From positions 1-6,842 of the forward strand of contig DVEE01000385.1 of NCBI GenBank assembly GCA_015295885.1: a stretch of DNA of 6,842 bases, written 5' to 3'. A program made the translations under genes and the position numbers. The notes under the pieces are model-generated. The model saw only the letters and a list, made by a program, of their open reading frames with translations, had not been told where the DNA came from and ran no database searches. Source of the DNA: Leptolyngbyaceae cyanobacterium M65_K2018_010. Its GTDB lineage: Bacteria > Cyanobacteriota > Cyanobacteriia > Phormidesmidales > Phormidesmidaceae. Numbering within the stretch: position 1 is the first letter of the stretch; each line of letters opens with the position of its first letter. This document shows positions 1 to 5,535 of this stretch, piece after piece.

Positions 1-1
1 A

Positions 2-811
2 GGGGGGCTAGTTGGCCAGGCGGCCCAGGTGGCCCATTTAGGTGCGTTTGGAGATTATCTTGCCAGTTCCTTCACCCTCTACGATCTGTTGCTAAAGATT
101 GAACGCAGTATCAATACCTTAAATTCGGGAGAACGGGTCAAGCTACTCTGGCAACCCCAGGGAGTTTGGCTGCAAAGTGACCTCTACGGCGTTAATGCCA
201 AAACTAACCCCCAGGGACACTTCTACAGCGTCATGCTGCATCTCAACGTTTTACGAATGGCCCTGGGGCCATCCTGGACCCCTCCCACCATCCATTTGGC
301 TACGGCTCCTTGCCAGGCGCTTCTGTCCCTGAAAGAATTGGCCGGAGTGCAGATACAGTTCTGCCAACGCTACAACGCCATTCAAATTGCCAACGCCAGC
401 CTGAGTTTGCCGCTGCGGTCAATCCACAACGGTCAGCCGCTTCAAACCCCTAATCATTACAAGAATCTCTATCAGTCTGCCCCCGCCCCAACCTTTTTAG
501 GCTCCCTGCATCAGTTAATCGGGGCGCTGGTGTCCCAGGGACATCCGGAAATTGAAATCGCTGCGGCAGCGGCGGGCATCAGTGTGCGAAGCTTGCAGCG
601 GCGATTGGCGGCGGCAGGGTTGGGCTATTCCCAACTGGTAGAGCAGGTGCGGCTGGACTTAGCGATGAATTGGCTACAGGACCCCACCTTGAAACTCACC
701 GACATCGCCGCTGAACTGGGGTATACCCATCCCAGTAACTTTACCCGCGCCTTTAAACGGTGGACTGGCCTTTCACCCCAGCAGTATCGGCAGCACAGGA
801 TTTTGCGGTAG
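2..811 (+). CDS. AraC-family transcriptional regulator, 5' end outside window
   Basis: A DNA-binding transcription factor. The frame is open from base 2, so the true start lies left of the window; a GTG at 29 is an internal candidate with no clear ribosome binding site. About 269 residues are visible, whereas relatives with this layout are usually about 330, so roughly 60 N-terminal residues may be missing. The N-terminal part (GAFG, then a leucine-rich stretch, an 'LNSGERVKL' segment and a central 'LRMALGPSWTPP') resembles the arabinose-binding-like sensor domain of OruR/ArgR-type regulators. The C-terminal ~100 residues hold two helix-turn-helix units: 'AAAAGISVRSLQRRLAAAG' and the canonical AraC signature 'LTDIAAELGYTHPSNFTRAFKRWTGLSPQQYR'-type segment near bases 700-795. 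The ligand cannot be read from sequence. It lies 297 bp upstream of a purine permease on the same strand; whether it controls that gene is inference only. Family assignment is firm. Confidence 0.93.
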   Translation, partial: GGLVGQAAQVAHLGAFGDYLASSFTLYDLLLKIERSINTLNSGERVKLLWQPQGVWLQSDLYGVNAKTNPQGHFYSVMLHLNVLRMALGPSWTPPTIHLATAPCQALLSLKELAGVQIQFCQRYNAIQIANASLSLPLRSIHNGQPLQTPNHYKNLYQSAPAPTFLGSLHQLIGALVSQGHPEIEIAAAAAGISVRSLQRRLAAAGLGYSQLVEQVRLDLAMNWLQDPTLKLTDIAAELGYTHPSNFTRAFKRWTGLSPQQYRQHRILR

Positions 812-818
812 GAGGGCT

Positions 819-847
819 GCCTGGTTTGCGGTGGTCGAAAACCTGGC
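819..847 (+). terminator. Hairpin just after the AraC-family gene, possible terminator
   Basis: Arms 819-827 and 839-847 pair at eight of nine positions, with one T-T mismatch and an 11-base loop, starting eight bases after the stop codon. No T-run follows, so it is not a classical intrinsic terminator. It could stabilise the 3' end. Weak call. Confidence 0.25.
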
Positions 848-1096
848 GCTCCAAGATCCCCAAGATAATGGGCTGCCCTTTTGCTGAGGTAGATCCCAGT
901 GGCAGTAGCTGAAGCCATAAACCCCAGGAGGGAGCCCAGGTATTTGGCCCGGCACCCGAAAATAAACCACCAGGGGTGAATCAGACCATTCAAAAGCCCG
1001 AAAAGGTTACATTCTGCATCACTATCGGGCAAATTGTAGCTTCGGAAACAGAATTCCCTAGGTTTCCCATCGATTACTAAGGCTGAGTTAGTTATC
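848..1096. other. Intergenic stretch upstream of the purine permease
   Basis: Together with the hairpin before it, this makes a 297-base gap. I see no convincing -35/-10 pair, no purine-riboswitch core and no plausible gene. A minus-strand frame crosses it but has no good start and continues through the AraC gene. The permease promoter is presumably here but I cannot place it. Confidence 0.5.
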
Positions 1097-1101
1097 AGGA
1101 G
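1097..1101 (+). promoter_or_regulatory. Ribosome binding site of the permease gene
   Basis: AGGAG lies seven bases before the GTG at 1109. This supports the non-ATG start. No ATG, GTG or TTG occurs between the upstream in-frame stop (TAG at 1037-1039) and that GTG. Confidence 0.75.
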
Positions 1102-1108
1102 TCTTACT

Positions 1109-2497
1109 GTGACCCAGCAGCCCGAAAATTTACAGCAATCCCCCGGCGGTTCCGGGTCTGGGGGGCAAATAGCATCTTTCTTTGACTTTGCCGGCTTGCA
1201 TACCAATCTGCGGACTGAAGTACTGGCCGGCCTAACCACCTTTGTCACGATGGCCTACATTCTCATCGTGAACCCCGGCATTTTGTCCGAGGCTATTTTT
1301 CTGCAGGAGTCTGGCGACCTATTTGGCGAACTGGTCATGGCTACGGGTATTTCCGCGGCCTTTGCCACGCTGATTATGGGGCTTTATGCCAAGCTGCCCT
1401 TTGTGCTGGCCCCGGGCATGGGCATTAATGCTTACTTTGCCTTTACCGTGGTGTTGGGGTTGGGTGTGCCCTGGCGTGTGGCTTTAGCGGCGGTCTTTGT
1501 GGAAGGGATTATTTTCATCCTGCTGACGATTACCAATGTGCGGAGCAAGATTGTAGAGGCGATCCCGGAAGCGGTGAAACATGCTACTACCGCTGGTATT
1601 GGTATGTTCATCGCCTACATCGGGCTCAAGAGCGCGGGCTTGATTACCGCTTCTGAGGCCACTTTGACGACCCTGGGCAGTTTGAAAAGTCCCTCTACGG
1701 CGGTGAGTATTTTGGGTCTTTTGATTACCGCAGCTCTGTTTGCTCGCCGGGTCAATGGGGCGTTACTCTGGGGCATTTTGGGTACCGCTCTGCTGGCCTG
1801 GATTTTTGGGGTGGCTCCCTGGCCCTCGGGTTTCATGGCGATTCCCCAAGCCCCGGTGGATTTGTTTGGCCAAGCCTTTGTGGGCTTGGGTGAAATGGCC
1901 AAAATCAACATCTGGGAGATGATCGGCATCATCTTTGTCTTTTTGTTTGTAGACCTGTTTGACACCATTGGCACCCTCACAGGGCTGGGCTCTAAGGCGG
2001 GCTACATTGACGCGGAGGGTAAATTTCCCGGTGTAGAAAAGGCATTTATGGCGGATGCGGTGGGCACTACCGCTGGCGCCATTCTGGGCACCTCTACGGT
2101 AACCACCTACATTGAGTCGGCTTCGGGCATCTATGAGGGGGGCCGTAGCGGCTTTACTGCCGTAGTTTCTGCCCTGCTGTTCTTAGCCGCTTTGCTGTTC
2201 ATTCCATTCTTTTCGGGCATTCCCTCCTTTGCGACGGCGCCGGCGCTAATTTTAGTGGGGGTGATGATGATGACCGCCGCCCGTATGATTGACTGGGATG
2301 ACCCGGCCTCTGCGATCGCGGCCTTTTTGACCATTATCGTGATGTCCCTTTCCTTCTCCATTGCGGAGGGTTTGGCCATGGGCCTAATCGCCTATCCGGT
2401 GGTCAAGGCTTTCCAAGGGCGGGCCAGCCAAACCACCATCGGCATGTGGATTCTAGCTGCGGTCTTCATCCTGCGCTATATCTTCATCACGGAGTAG
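1109..2497 (+). CDS. NCS2-family purine permease, AzgA/PbuG type
   Basis: An inner-membrane transporter, probably proton-coupled, that imports purine bases (adenine, guanine or hypoxanthine) for salvage; the exact substrate cannot be read. It has 462 residues, in the normal range for the COG2252 branch. A Gly/Ser-rich N-terminal tail (residues 11-20) precedes the family opening 'FFDFAGLHTNLRTEVLAGLT' (24-43). Other landmarks are 'APGMGINAYFAF' (101-112), 'AVKHATTAGIGMFIAYIGLK' (155-174), 'FVDLFDTIGTLTGLGSKAGY' (280-299) and 'GTSTVTTYIESASGIYEGGR' (327-346). The last two are the TM8 and TM10 segments that line the substrate site in the UraA-like fold, and both are intact. About 14 membrane helices are expected. 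The GTG start has an AGGAG seven bases upstream and is the first possible start after an in-frame stop. The gene converges on rsmH. Family assignment is very firm; the choice among adenine, guanine and hypoxanthine is open. Confidence 0.96.
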   Translation: MTQQPENLQQSPGGSGSGGQIASFFDFAGLHTNLRTEVLAGLTTFVTMAYILIVNPGILSEAIFLQESGDLFGELVMATGISAAFATLIMGLYAKLPFVLAPGMGINAYFAFTVVLGLGVPWRVALAAVFVEGIIFILLTITNVRSKIVEAIPEAVKHATTAGIGMFIAYIGLKSAGLITASEATLTTLGSLKSPSTAVSILGLLITAALFARRVNGALLWGILGTALLAWIFGVAPWPSGFMAIPQAPVDLFGQAFVGLGEMAKINIWEMIGIIFVFLFVDLFDTIGTLTGLGSKAGYIDAEGKFPGVEKAFMADAVGTTAGAILGTSTVTTYIESASGIYEGGRSGFTAVVSALLFLAALLFIPFFSGIPSFATAPALILVGVMMMTAARMIDWDDPASAIAAFLTIIVMSLSFSIAEGLAMGLIAYPVVKAFQGRASQTTIGMWILAAVFILRYIFITE

Positions 2498-2499
2498 GC

Positions 2500-2527
2500 T
2501 CTAGAGTATCCCTAGAGTAGGGCTAGA
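2500..2527. terminator. Nested inverted repeat after the permease, possible bidirectional terminator
   Basis: Three bases after the permease stop, CCCTA-GAG-TAGGG (2510-2522) forms a perfect 5-bp hairpin. It is flanked by TCTAG (2500-2504) and CTAGA (2523-2527), which can also pair with AGTAT bulged on the left. There is no T-run, so intrinsic termination is uncertain. Its place between convergent genes fits a transcript end. Confidence 0.35.
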
Positions 2528-2746
2528 AACCCGGCCCCACCGGTGTTCTAGGGGACTATAAGGCGACCGGTAAAGCCTCCTGCTCCCTCAACCTATGGCC
2601 ATAGCCGCCGAGTTTCTGGCTTAGATTTCCAAGGTCGACGGGGGAACTTGAACGGAAGCTCGGTTTTGTGTGGGCCTTGGAGCAGGGGCCAGCGAGAATC
2701 CCAGGACCAGAGGCAGGCTAAGCTGTTCCCCGTAGTGGGGGGCCTA
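2528..2746. other. Convergent intergenic region, no gene seen
   Basis: No supportable ORF. It contains a perfect 12-bp palindrome CTATGGCCATAG (2593-2604), two ACCGGT palindromes 27 bp apart (2539, 2566), and a CCCC-GTAGT-GGGG hairpin (2728-2740) just beyond the rsmH stop codon that could mark the rsmH transcript end. None has a T-run behind it. Confidence 0.4.
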
Positions 2747-3631
2747 TTACAGGAGGTCCAGGTCTGATGGCAACCGTTCGGCCACGCGCAACTTGGCTGA
2801 ACGCGCTCTGGGGTTGTCCCGAATCTCTTCCTCGGTGGCGATAATCGGCTTTTTGGTGATGATTTTGAGGGCGGGGTTTTCCTTAAAGCTGTGTTTCACC
2901 AAGCGGTCTTCTAGGCTGTGGAAGCTAATGATCACCAATCGACCTGCGGGGGTTAACCAGTGGGGGGCCTTTTCTAGCAGAGTTTTGAGTACTTCCAGTT
3001 CCTGGTTAACGGCCATCCGCAGAGCCTGGAAGGTGCGGGTGGCCGGGTGGATGCGACCGTAGCGATACTTGCGGGGTACGCAGTGGGAAATGGCTTCGGC
3101 CAGTTCGGTGGTGGTCTGAAAGGGACGCTGCTCCACAATTTGGCGGGCAATGCGACGGGAGAGCCGTTCTTCCCCCAGGGTATAGATAAGGTTGGCTAGT
3201 TCGGTCTCATCCCAGCCATTAACAATCTCGGCGGCGGTGAGGGACTGGCTGGGGTCCATGCGCATGTCCAGGGCAGCAGGGTAGCGAAAGCTAAACCCCC
3301 GCTCTGGGATATCGAACTGGGCAGAACTCACCCCTAGGTCGGCCAGGATGCCATGGAAGCGTTGGTCAACCGGATCGAACTGGGCAAAGTTGCCCTGCCA
3401 AAAGGTGATGCGATCGCCCAAGGCAGCCAGATCGGTCTGGGCGGCTGCGATCGCCATCGCATCCTGGTCGATGGCCACTAGCCGGATTGTTGGGTGGGCC
3501 GCCAAAATCAGCCGGCTATGCCCCCCGCCCCCCACGGTGGCATCCAGGTACAGCCCTCCGGGTTTGAGGTTGAGCCCCTCCACCACGGGCTGGGGCAGCA
3601 CTGGCACATGATGAAACTCAACCTCTGTCAT
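2747..3631 (-). CDS. rsmH: 16S rRNA (cytosine(1402)-N4)-methyltransferase RsmH (MraW)
   Basis: A cytoplasmic SAM-dependent methyltransferase that makes N4-methylcytosine at 16S rRNA position 1402 in the decoding centre, late in 30S assembly. It has 294 residues, slightly shorter than the E. coli enzyme. N-terminal 'HVPVLPQPVVEGL' (8-20) is followed by the SAM-binding 'DATVGGGGHSRLIL' (30-43), 'AIDQD' (53-57) and 'ILADLGVSSAQFD' (95-107). Then come 'LDMRMD' (121-126), the family block 'HPATRTFQALRMAVNQELE' (195-213), 'ISFHSLEDRLVK' (235-246) and the C-terminal 'NPRARSAKLRVAER' (273-286). All expected motifs are intact. The ATG is the first start possible, because an in-frame TAA lies one codon upstream; there is no clear Shine-Dalgarno. 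The stop is doubled (TAA then TAG). It is not in a division/cell-wall (dcw) cluster, and it diverges from ndhH with 96 bp between. Very sure. Confidence 0.97.
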   Translation of the reverse strand: MTEVEFHHVPVLPQPVVEGLNLKPGGLYLDATVGGGGHSRLILAAHPTIRLVAIDQDAMAIAAAQTDLAALGDRITFWQGNFAQFDPVDQRFHGILADLGVSSAQFDIPERGFSFRYPAALDMRMDPSQSLTAAEIVNGWDETELANLIYTLGEERLSRRIARQIVEQRPFQTTTELAEAISHCVPRKYRYGRIHPATRTFQALRMAVNQELEVLKTLLEKAPHWLTPAGRLVIISFHSLEDRLVKHSFKENPALKIITKKPIIATEEEIRDNPRARSAKLRVAERLPSDLDLL

Positions 3632-3727
3632 CGGTTATCGTAATAGCCCCAAGCTCGCCAAGCAGGGCAATCCGCACTAAGATACTCAAAGATACCCCGA
3701 AACGAAACGCTGACCTTGGGTTGACCT
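3632..3727. promoter_or_regulatory. Divergent rsmH/ndhH promoter region
   Basis: These 96 bp must carry the start signals of both genes unless promoters lie inside them. Neither gene has a strong Shine-Dalgarno. A -10-like TAAGAT (3678-3683) faces ndhH but has no good -35. A direct repeat TGACCT at 3711-3716 and 3722-3727, eleven bp apart, abuts the ndhH start codon. Individual elements are uncertain; the regulatory role of the region follows from the layout. Confidence 0.5.
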
Positions 3728-4912
3728 ATGTCAATTATTGAAACCAAAACCGAACCCATGGTGATTAACATGGGACCGCACCATCCCTCCATGCACGGGG
3801 TGTTGCGTCTAATTGTCACCCTGGATGGCGAAGATGTGATTGACTGCGAACCGGTGATTGGCTATCTGCACCGGGGCATGGAAAAGATTGCCGAAAGTCG
3901 CACCAATGTGATGTTTGTGCCCTACGTGAGCCGCTGGGACTATGCGGCCGGGATGTTTAACGAGGCCATTACCGTCAACGCTCCCGAAAAGCTGGCCGAT
4001 ATCGAAGTGCCCAAGCGGGCCAGCTACATTCGGGTGATCATGCTGGAGCTCAACCGCATTGCCAACCACTTGCTCTGGCTGGGGCCCTTTTTGGCGGATG
4101 TGGGAGCCCAAACTCCCTTCTTCTACATCTTCCGGGAACGGGAGATGATCTACGACCTTTGGGAAGCCGCTACGGGGATGCGGTTGATTAACAACAATTA
4201 CTTCCGCATTGGGGGGGTAGCCGCTGACCTGCCCTACGGCTGGATCGATAAGTGTCTGGACTTCTGCGATTACTTCTTGCCCAAGGTAGATGAGTACGAA
4301 CGGCTGATTACCAATAACCCGATCTTCCGCCGCCGGGTGGAGGGTGTGGGCACGATTACCCGGGATGAGGCGATCGCCTGGGGCTTATCGGGGCCGATGC
4401 TGCGCGGCTCCGGAGTGAAGTGGGACCTGCGCAAGGTCGATCACTACGAGTGCTACGACGACTTTGATTGGGATATCCACTACGAAACCGCGGGTGACTG
4501 CATGGCCCGCTACCAGGTGCGTGTGCGGGAAATGCGCGAATCCGTCAAAATTATTCGCCAGGCCTGCCAGCAAATTCCTGGTGGTCCCTTTGAAAACCTA
4601 GAGGCCAAACGCATGGCCGAAGGTCCCAAGTCGGAGTGGAATGGCTTCGATTACCAGTTCATCGGCAAGAAAATTCCCCCTACTTTTAAGATCCCGGCCG
4701 GGGAGCACTACGTTCGCTTGGAAAGCGGCAAGGGCGAACTTGGGGTGTTCATCATGGGCGACGATAACGTTTTTCCCTGGCGATTTAAGATTCGCGCCGC
4801 CGACTTCAATAACCTGCAGATTCTGCCCCACCTGCTCAAAGGCGTGAAGGTGGCCGACATTATGGCTATCCTGGGCAGCATTGACATCATCATGGGGTCG
4901 GTAGACCGCTAG
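3728..4912 (+). CDS. ndhH: NAD(P)H-quinone oxidoreductase subunit H (NdhH)
   Basis: The 49-kDa/NuoD homologue of the thylakoid-associated NDH-1 complex. It sits in the hydrophilic connecting arm at the quinone pocket and serves respiration, cyclic electron flow around photosystem I and CO2 uptake, depending on complex form. The length, 394 residues, is exactly that of cyanobacterial NdhH. Visible landmarks are 'MGPHHPSMHGVLRL' (15-28), whose histidine loop lines the quinone site, 'GYLHRGMEKIAE' (45-56), and 'SRWDYAAGMFNEA' (68-80), where Tyr72 corresponds to the quinone-binding tyrosine of the 49-kDa subunit. Further on are 'RVIMLELNRIANHLLWLG' (102-119) and the C-terminal 'DIMAILGSIDIIMGSVDR' (377-394). 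The ATG is the first possible start: an in-frame TGA lies one codon before it. It stands alone on its strand, as is usual where ndh genes are scattered. Assignment is essentially certain. Confidence 0.98.
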   Translation: MSIIETKTEPMVINMGPHHPSMHGVLRLIVTLDGEDVIDCEPVIGYLHRGMEKIAESRTNVMFVPYVSRWDYAAGMFNEAITVNAPEKLADIEVPKRASYIRVIMLELNRIANHLLWLGPFLADVGAQTPFFYIFREREMIYDLWEAATGMRLINNNYFRIGGVAADLPYGWIDKCLDFCDYFLPKVDEYERLITNNPIFRRRVEGVGTITRDEAIAWGLSGPMLRGSGVKWDLRKVDHYECYDDFDWDIHYETAGDCMARYQVRVREMRESVKIIRQACQQIPGGPFENLEAKRMAEGPKSEWNGFDYQFIGKKIPPTFKIPAGEHYVRLESGKGELGVFIMGDDNVFPWRFKIRAADFNNLQILPHLLKGVKVADIMAILGSIDIIMGSVDR

Positions 4913-4941
4913 GCCGTTGGAACCCTTAACTTCCCAGTTCT

Positions 4942-4969
4942 GAGGGTGAATCCCTGGGGAAACGCCCTC
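4942..4969 (+). terminator. Hairpin downstream of ndhH
   Basis: GAGGGTG (4942-4948) pairs with CGCCCTC (4963-4969) over seven base pairs, one of them a G-U, and the loop can itself pair as TCCC/GGGA. It begins 29 bases after the ndhH stop. Only two T follow, so this is a transcript-end or stabilising hairpin at best. Confidence 0.35.
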
Positions 4970-4994
4970 TTGGCCCCGCTCGCTTTTGGGAAAT

Positions 4995-5104
4995 CCGTTG
5001 GCTGGGGACTAGGATGCTGGCATAGAAAGCGGGTTGATAGCCCCCGGCACCCATGTCTTCGGTCAATCTGGGTGCGGAAGCAACCCGCTGCGTCGCTACA
5101 ACGG
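4995..5104 (+). ncRNA. Candidate structured RNA element downstream of ndhH
   Basis: Seen directly: a perfect 9-bp helix AGCGGGTTG (5028-5036) with CAACCCGCT (5081-5089); inside it a perfect 7-bp helix GCACCCA (5047-5053) with TGGGTGC (5069-5075); and outside it a perfect 6-bp helix CCGTTG (4995-5000) with CAACGG (5099-5104). The helices nest, leaving an internal loop of ten bases (5037-5046) opposite five (5076-5080). A competing hairpin with a GGAA tetraloop (5070-5086) uses strands of the two inner helices, so the folds are mutually exclusive. It lacks the signatures I know for SRP RNA, tmRNA, RNase P RNA, tRNA and the common riboswitches. It may be a stand-alone small RNA or an ndhH 3'-UTR element; no T-run follows directly. 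Strand is assumed from ndhH, since helices alone do not fix it. Confidence 0.4.
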
Positions 5105-5118
5105 CTTAGGGCTTCTCT

Positions 5119-5157
5119 CCAGGGAGGAGCTTGGATTGCTGTGGGGATTTTCCCTGG
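5119..5157. repeat. Inverted repeat CCAGGGA/TCCCTGG
   Basis: Perfect 7-bp arms at 5119-5125 and 5151-5157 with a 25-base loop. It follows the structured element and precedes a pyrimidine-rich tract (about 5184-5206), so it might take part in ending a transcript, but the tract is about 25 bases away. Confidence 0.3.
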
Positions 5158-5183
5158 GCGACTCGGCTTTTTCGGGCTCGCGA

Positions 5184-5387
5184 CTATTTTTTATTCTTTT
5201 TCTTCTTGCCCTTGGACACCGGGGCACTCTGGTTTTGTCCGAATTCTTGGGTTGGCTTGGGTGCCGAAGCGTTAGGAGCCTTGAGCAGCCACAGGAGCAT
5301 ATTTCTGCATGGCTGTTCGCTAACTTCAAAACCTCTGAAACCCCAAGGCTGGGGGGTAAAGAACCTACGAGCAGAGGCTTTGGGCAC
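5184..5387 (-). CDS. Possible small lysine-tailed ORF, unrecognised
   Basis: I do not recognise this and it may not be a gene. A 67-codon frame starts at a GTG and ends 'SAPVSKGKKKKNKK'. The lysine tail uses both AAG and AAA codons, which reads more like coding than a simple homopolymer, and the preceding 'NASAPKPTQEFGQNQ' looks like an ordinary low-complexity tail. The upstream half is rich in Phe, Trp and Arg and less convincing. A different minus frame opens with ATG at 5310 ('MQKYAPVAAQGS') and stops at TAA (5272-5274). Skipping one T there joins it to the lysine-tailed frame to give a 41-residue basic protein. So the real product could be the 67-codon frame, a frameshifted 41-residue protein, a degraded gene, or nothing. 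It would be divergent from the Ig-like gene. Confidence 0.2.
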   Translation of the reverse strand: MPKASARRFFTPQPWGFRGFEVSEQPCRNMLLWLLKAPNASAPKPTQEFGQNQSAPVSKGKKKKNKK

Positions 5388-5393
5388 CGCAAA

Positions 5394-5421
5394 CCTGATT
5401 CTTACTTTAGGTTAAATCAGG
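5394..5421. repeat. Inverted repeat CCTGATT-N14-AATCAGG
   Basis: Perfect 7-bp arms at 5394-5400 and 5415-5421 around a 14-base AT-rich centre, just upstream of the possible small minus-strand ORF. It could be a dimeric regulator site or a hairpin. The inner half-site TGATT/AATCA also occurs in the palindrome at 5453-5474. Confidence 0.35.
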
Positions 5422-5452
5422 CTAACTCCCTAGGCGGCTTGACGGTCATCCT

Positions 5453-5474
5453 CAATCATCACCATCTATGATTG
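5453..5474. promoter_or_regulatory. Palindromic operator candidate CAATCAT-N8-ATGATTG
   Basis: Perfect 7-bp inverted repeat (5453-5459 and 5468-5474) with an 8-bp spacer, 22 bp overall. This is a typical size for a dimeric helix-turn-helix repressor site. Its right arm covers the -35 position of the promoter that would drive the gene at 5536, which suggests repression. The binding protein is unknown. Confidence 0.4.
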
Positions 5475-5497
5475 TTCCAAGCGACAGTGGCTATAAT
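5469..5497 (+). promoter_or_regulatory. Promoter of the Ig-like repeat protein gene
   Basis: A perfect -10 TATAAT (5492-5497) lies about 40 bases before the ATG, with TGATTG (5469-5474) at 17-bp spacing as a modest -35. Transcription would start near 5504. An alternative -10-like TATGAT is at 5467-5472, and a good -35-like TTGACG at 5439-5444 has no partner at proper spacing. Confidence 0.55.
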
Positions 5498-5513
5498 CCC
5501 TAAGCCGCGGTGC

Positions 5514-5523
5514 AAGGTGAGGA
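5514..5523 (+). promoter_or_regulatory. Ribosome binding site of the Ig-like repeat protein gene
   Basis: AAGGTGAGGA resembles the anti-16S complement, though the 12-base gap to the ATG at 5536 is rather long. The start is fixed independently by an in-frame TAG at 5524-5526, after which the ATG is the first start codon. Confidence 0.5.
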
Positions 5524-5535
5524 TAGAAAAGCGAT

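Noticed and set aside
625..1248. 207-codon minus-strand frame across the AraC gene end, the intergenic gap and the permease start
   Set aside because: It overlaps two confident genes at both ends. The middle part looks somewhat membrane-like, but there is no suitable start or ribosome binding site in the gap and the tail is antisense to the helix-turn-helix region.
1615..1980. Minus-strand frame inside the permease gene
   Set aside because: Shadow of transmembrane codons; the plus frame contains every family motif.
4998..5026. Promoter-like TTGGCT-N17-CATAGA upstream of the structured element
   Set aside because: Both hexamers match poorly, and the predicted start (about 5033) falls inside the first arm of the 9-bp helix, so it would destroy the fold.
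5054..5090. Similarity to the SRP RNA core (GGTCA followed by GGAAG and GCA)
   Set aside because: The conserved GTCAGG and GGAAGGNAGCAGCC segments are not present in the right order or spacing.
4946..5471. Plus-strand frames of 94-145 codons between ndhH and the Ig-like gene
   Set aside because: Three mutually overlapping frames with no Shine-Dalgarno, atypical composition and no recognisable motifs; they run through the hairpins and the pyrimidine tract.
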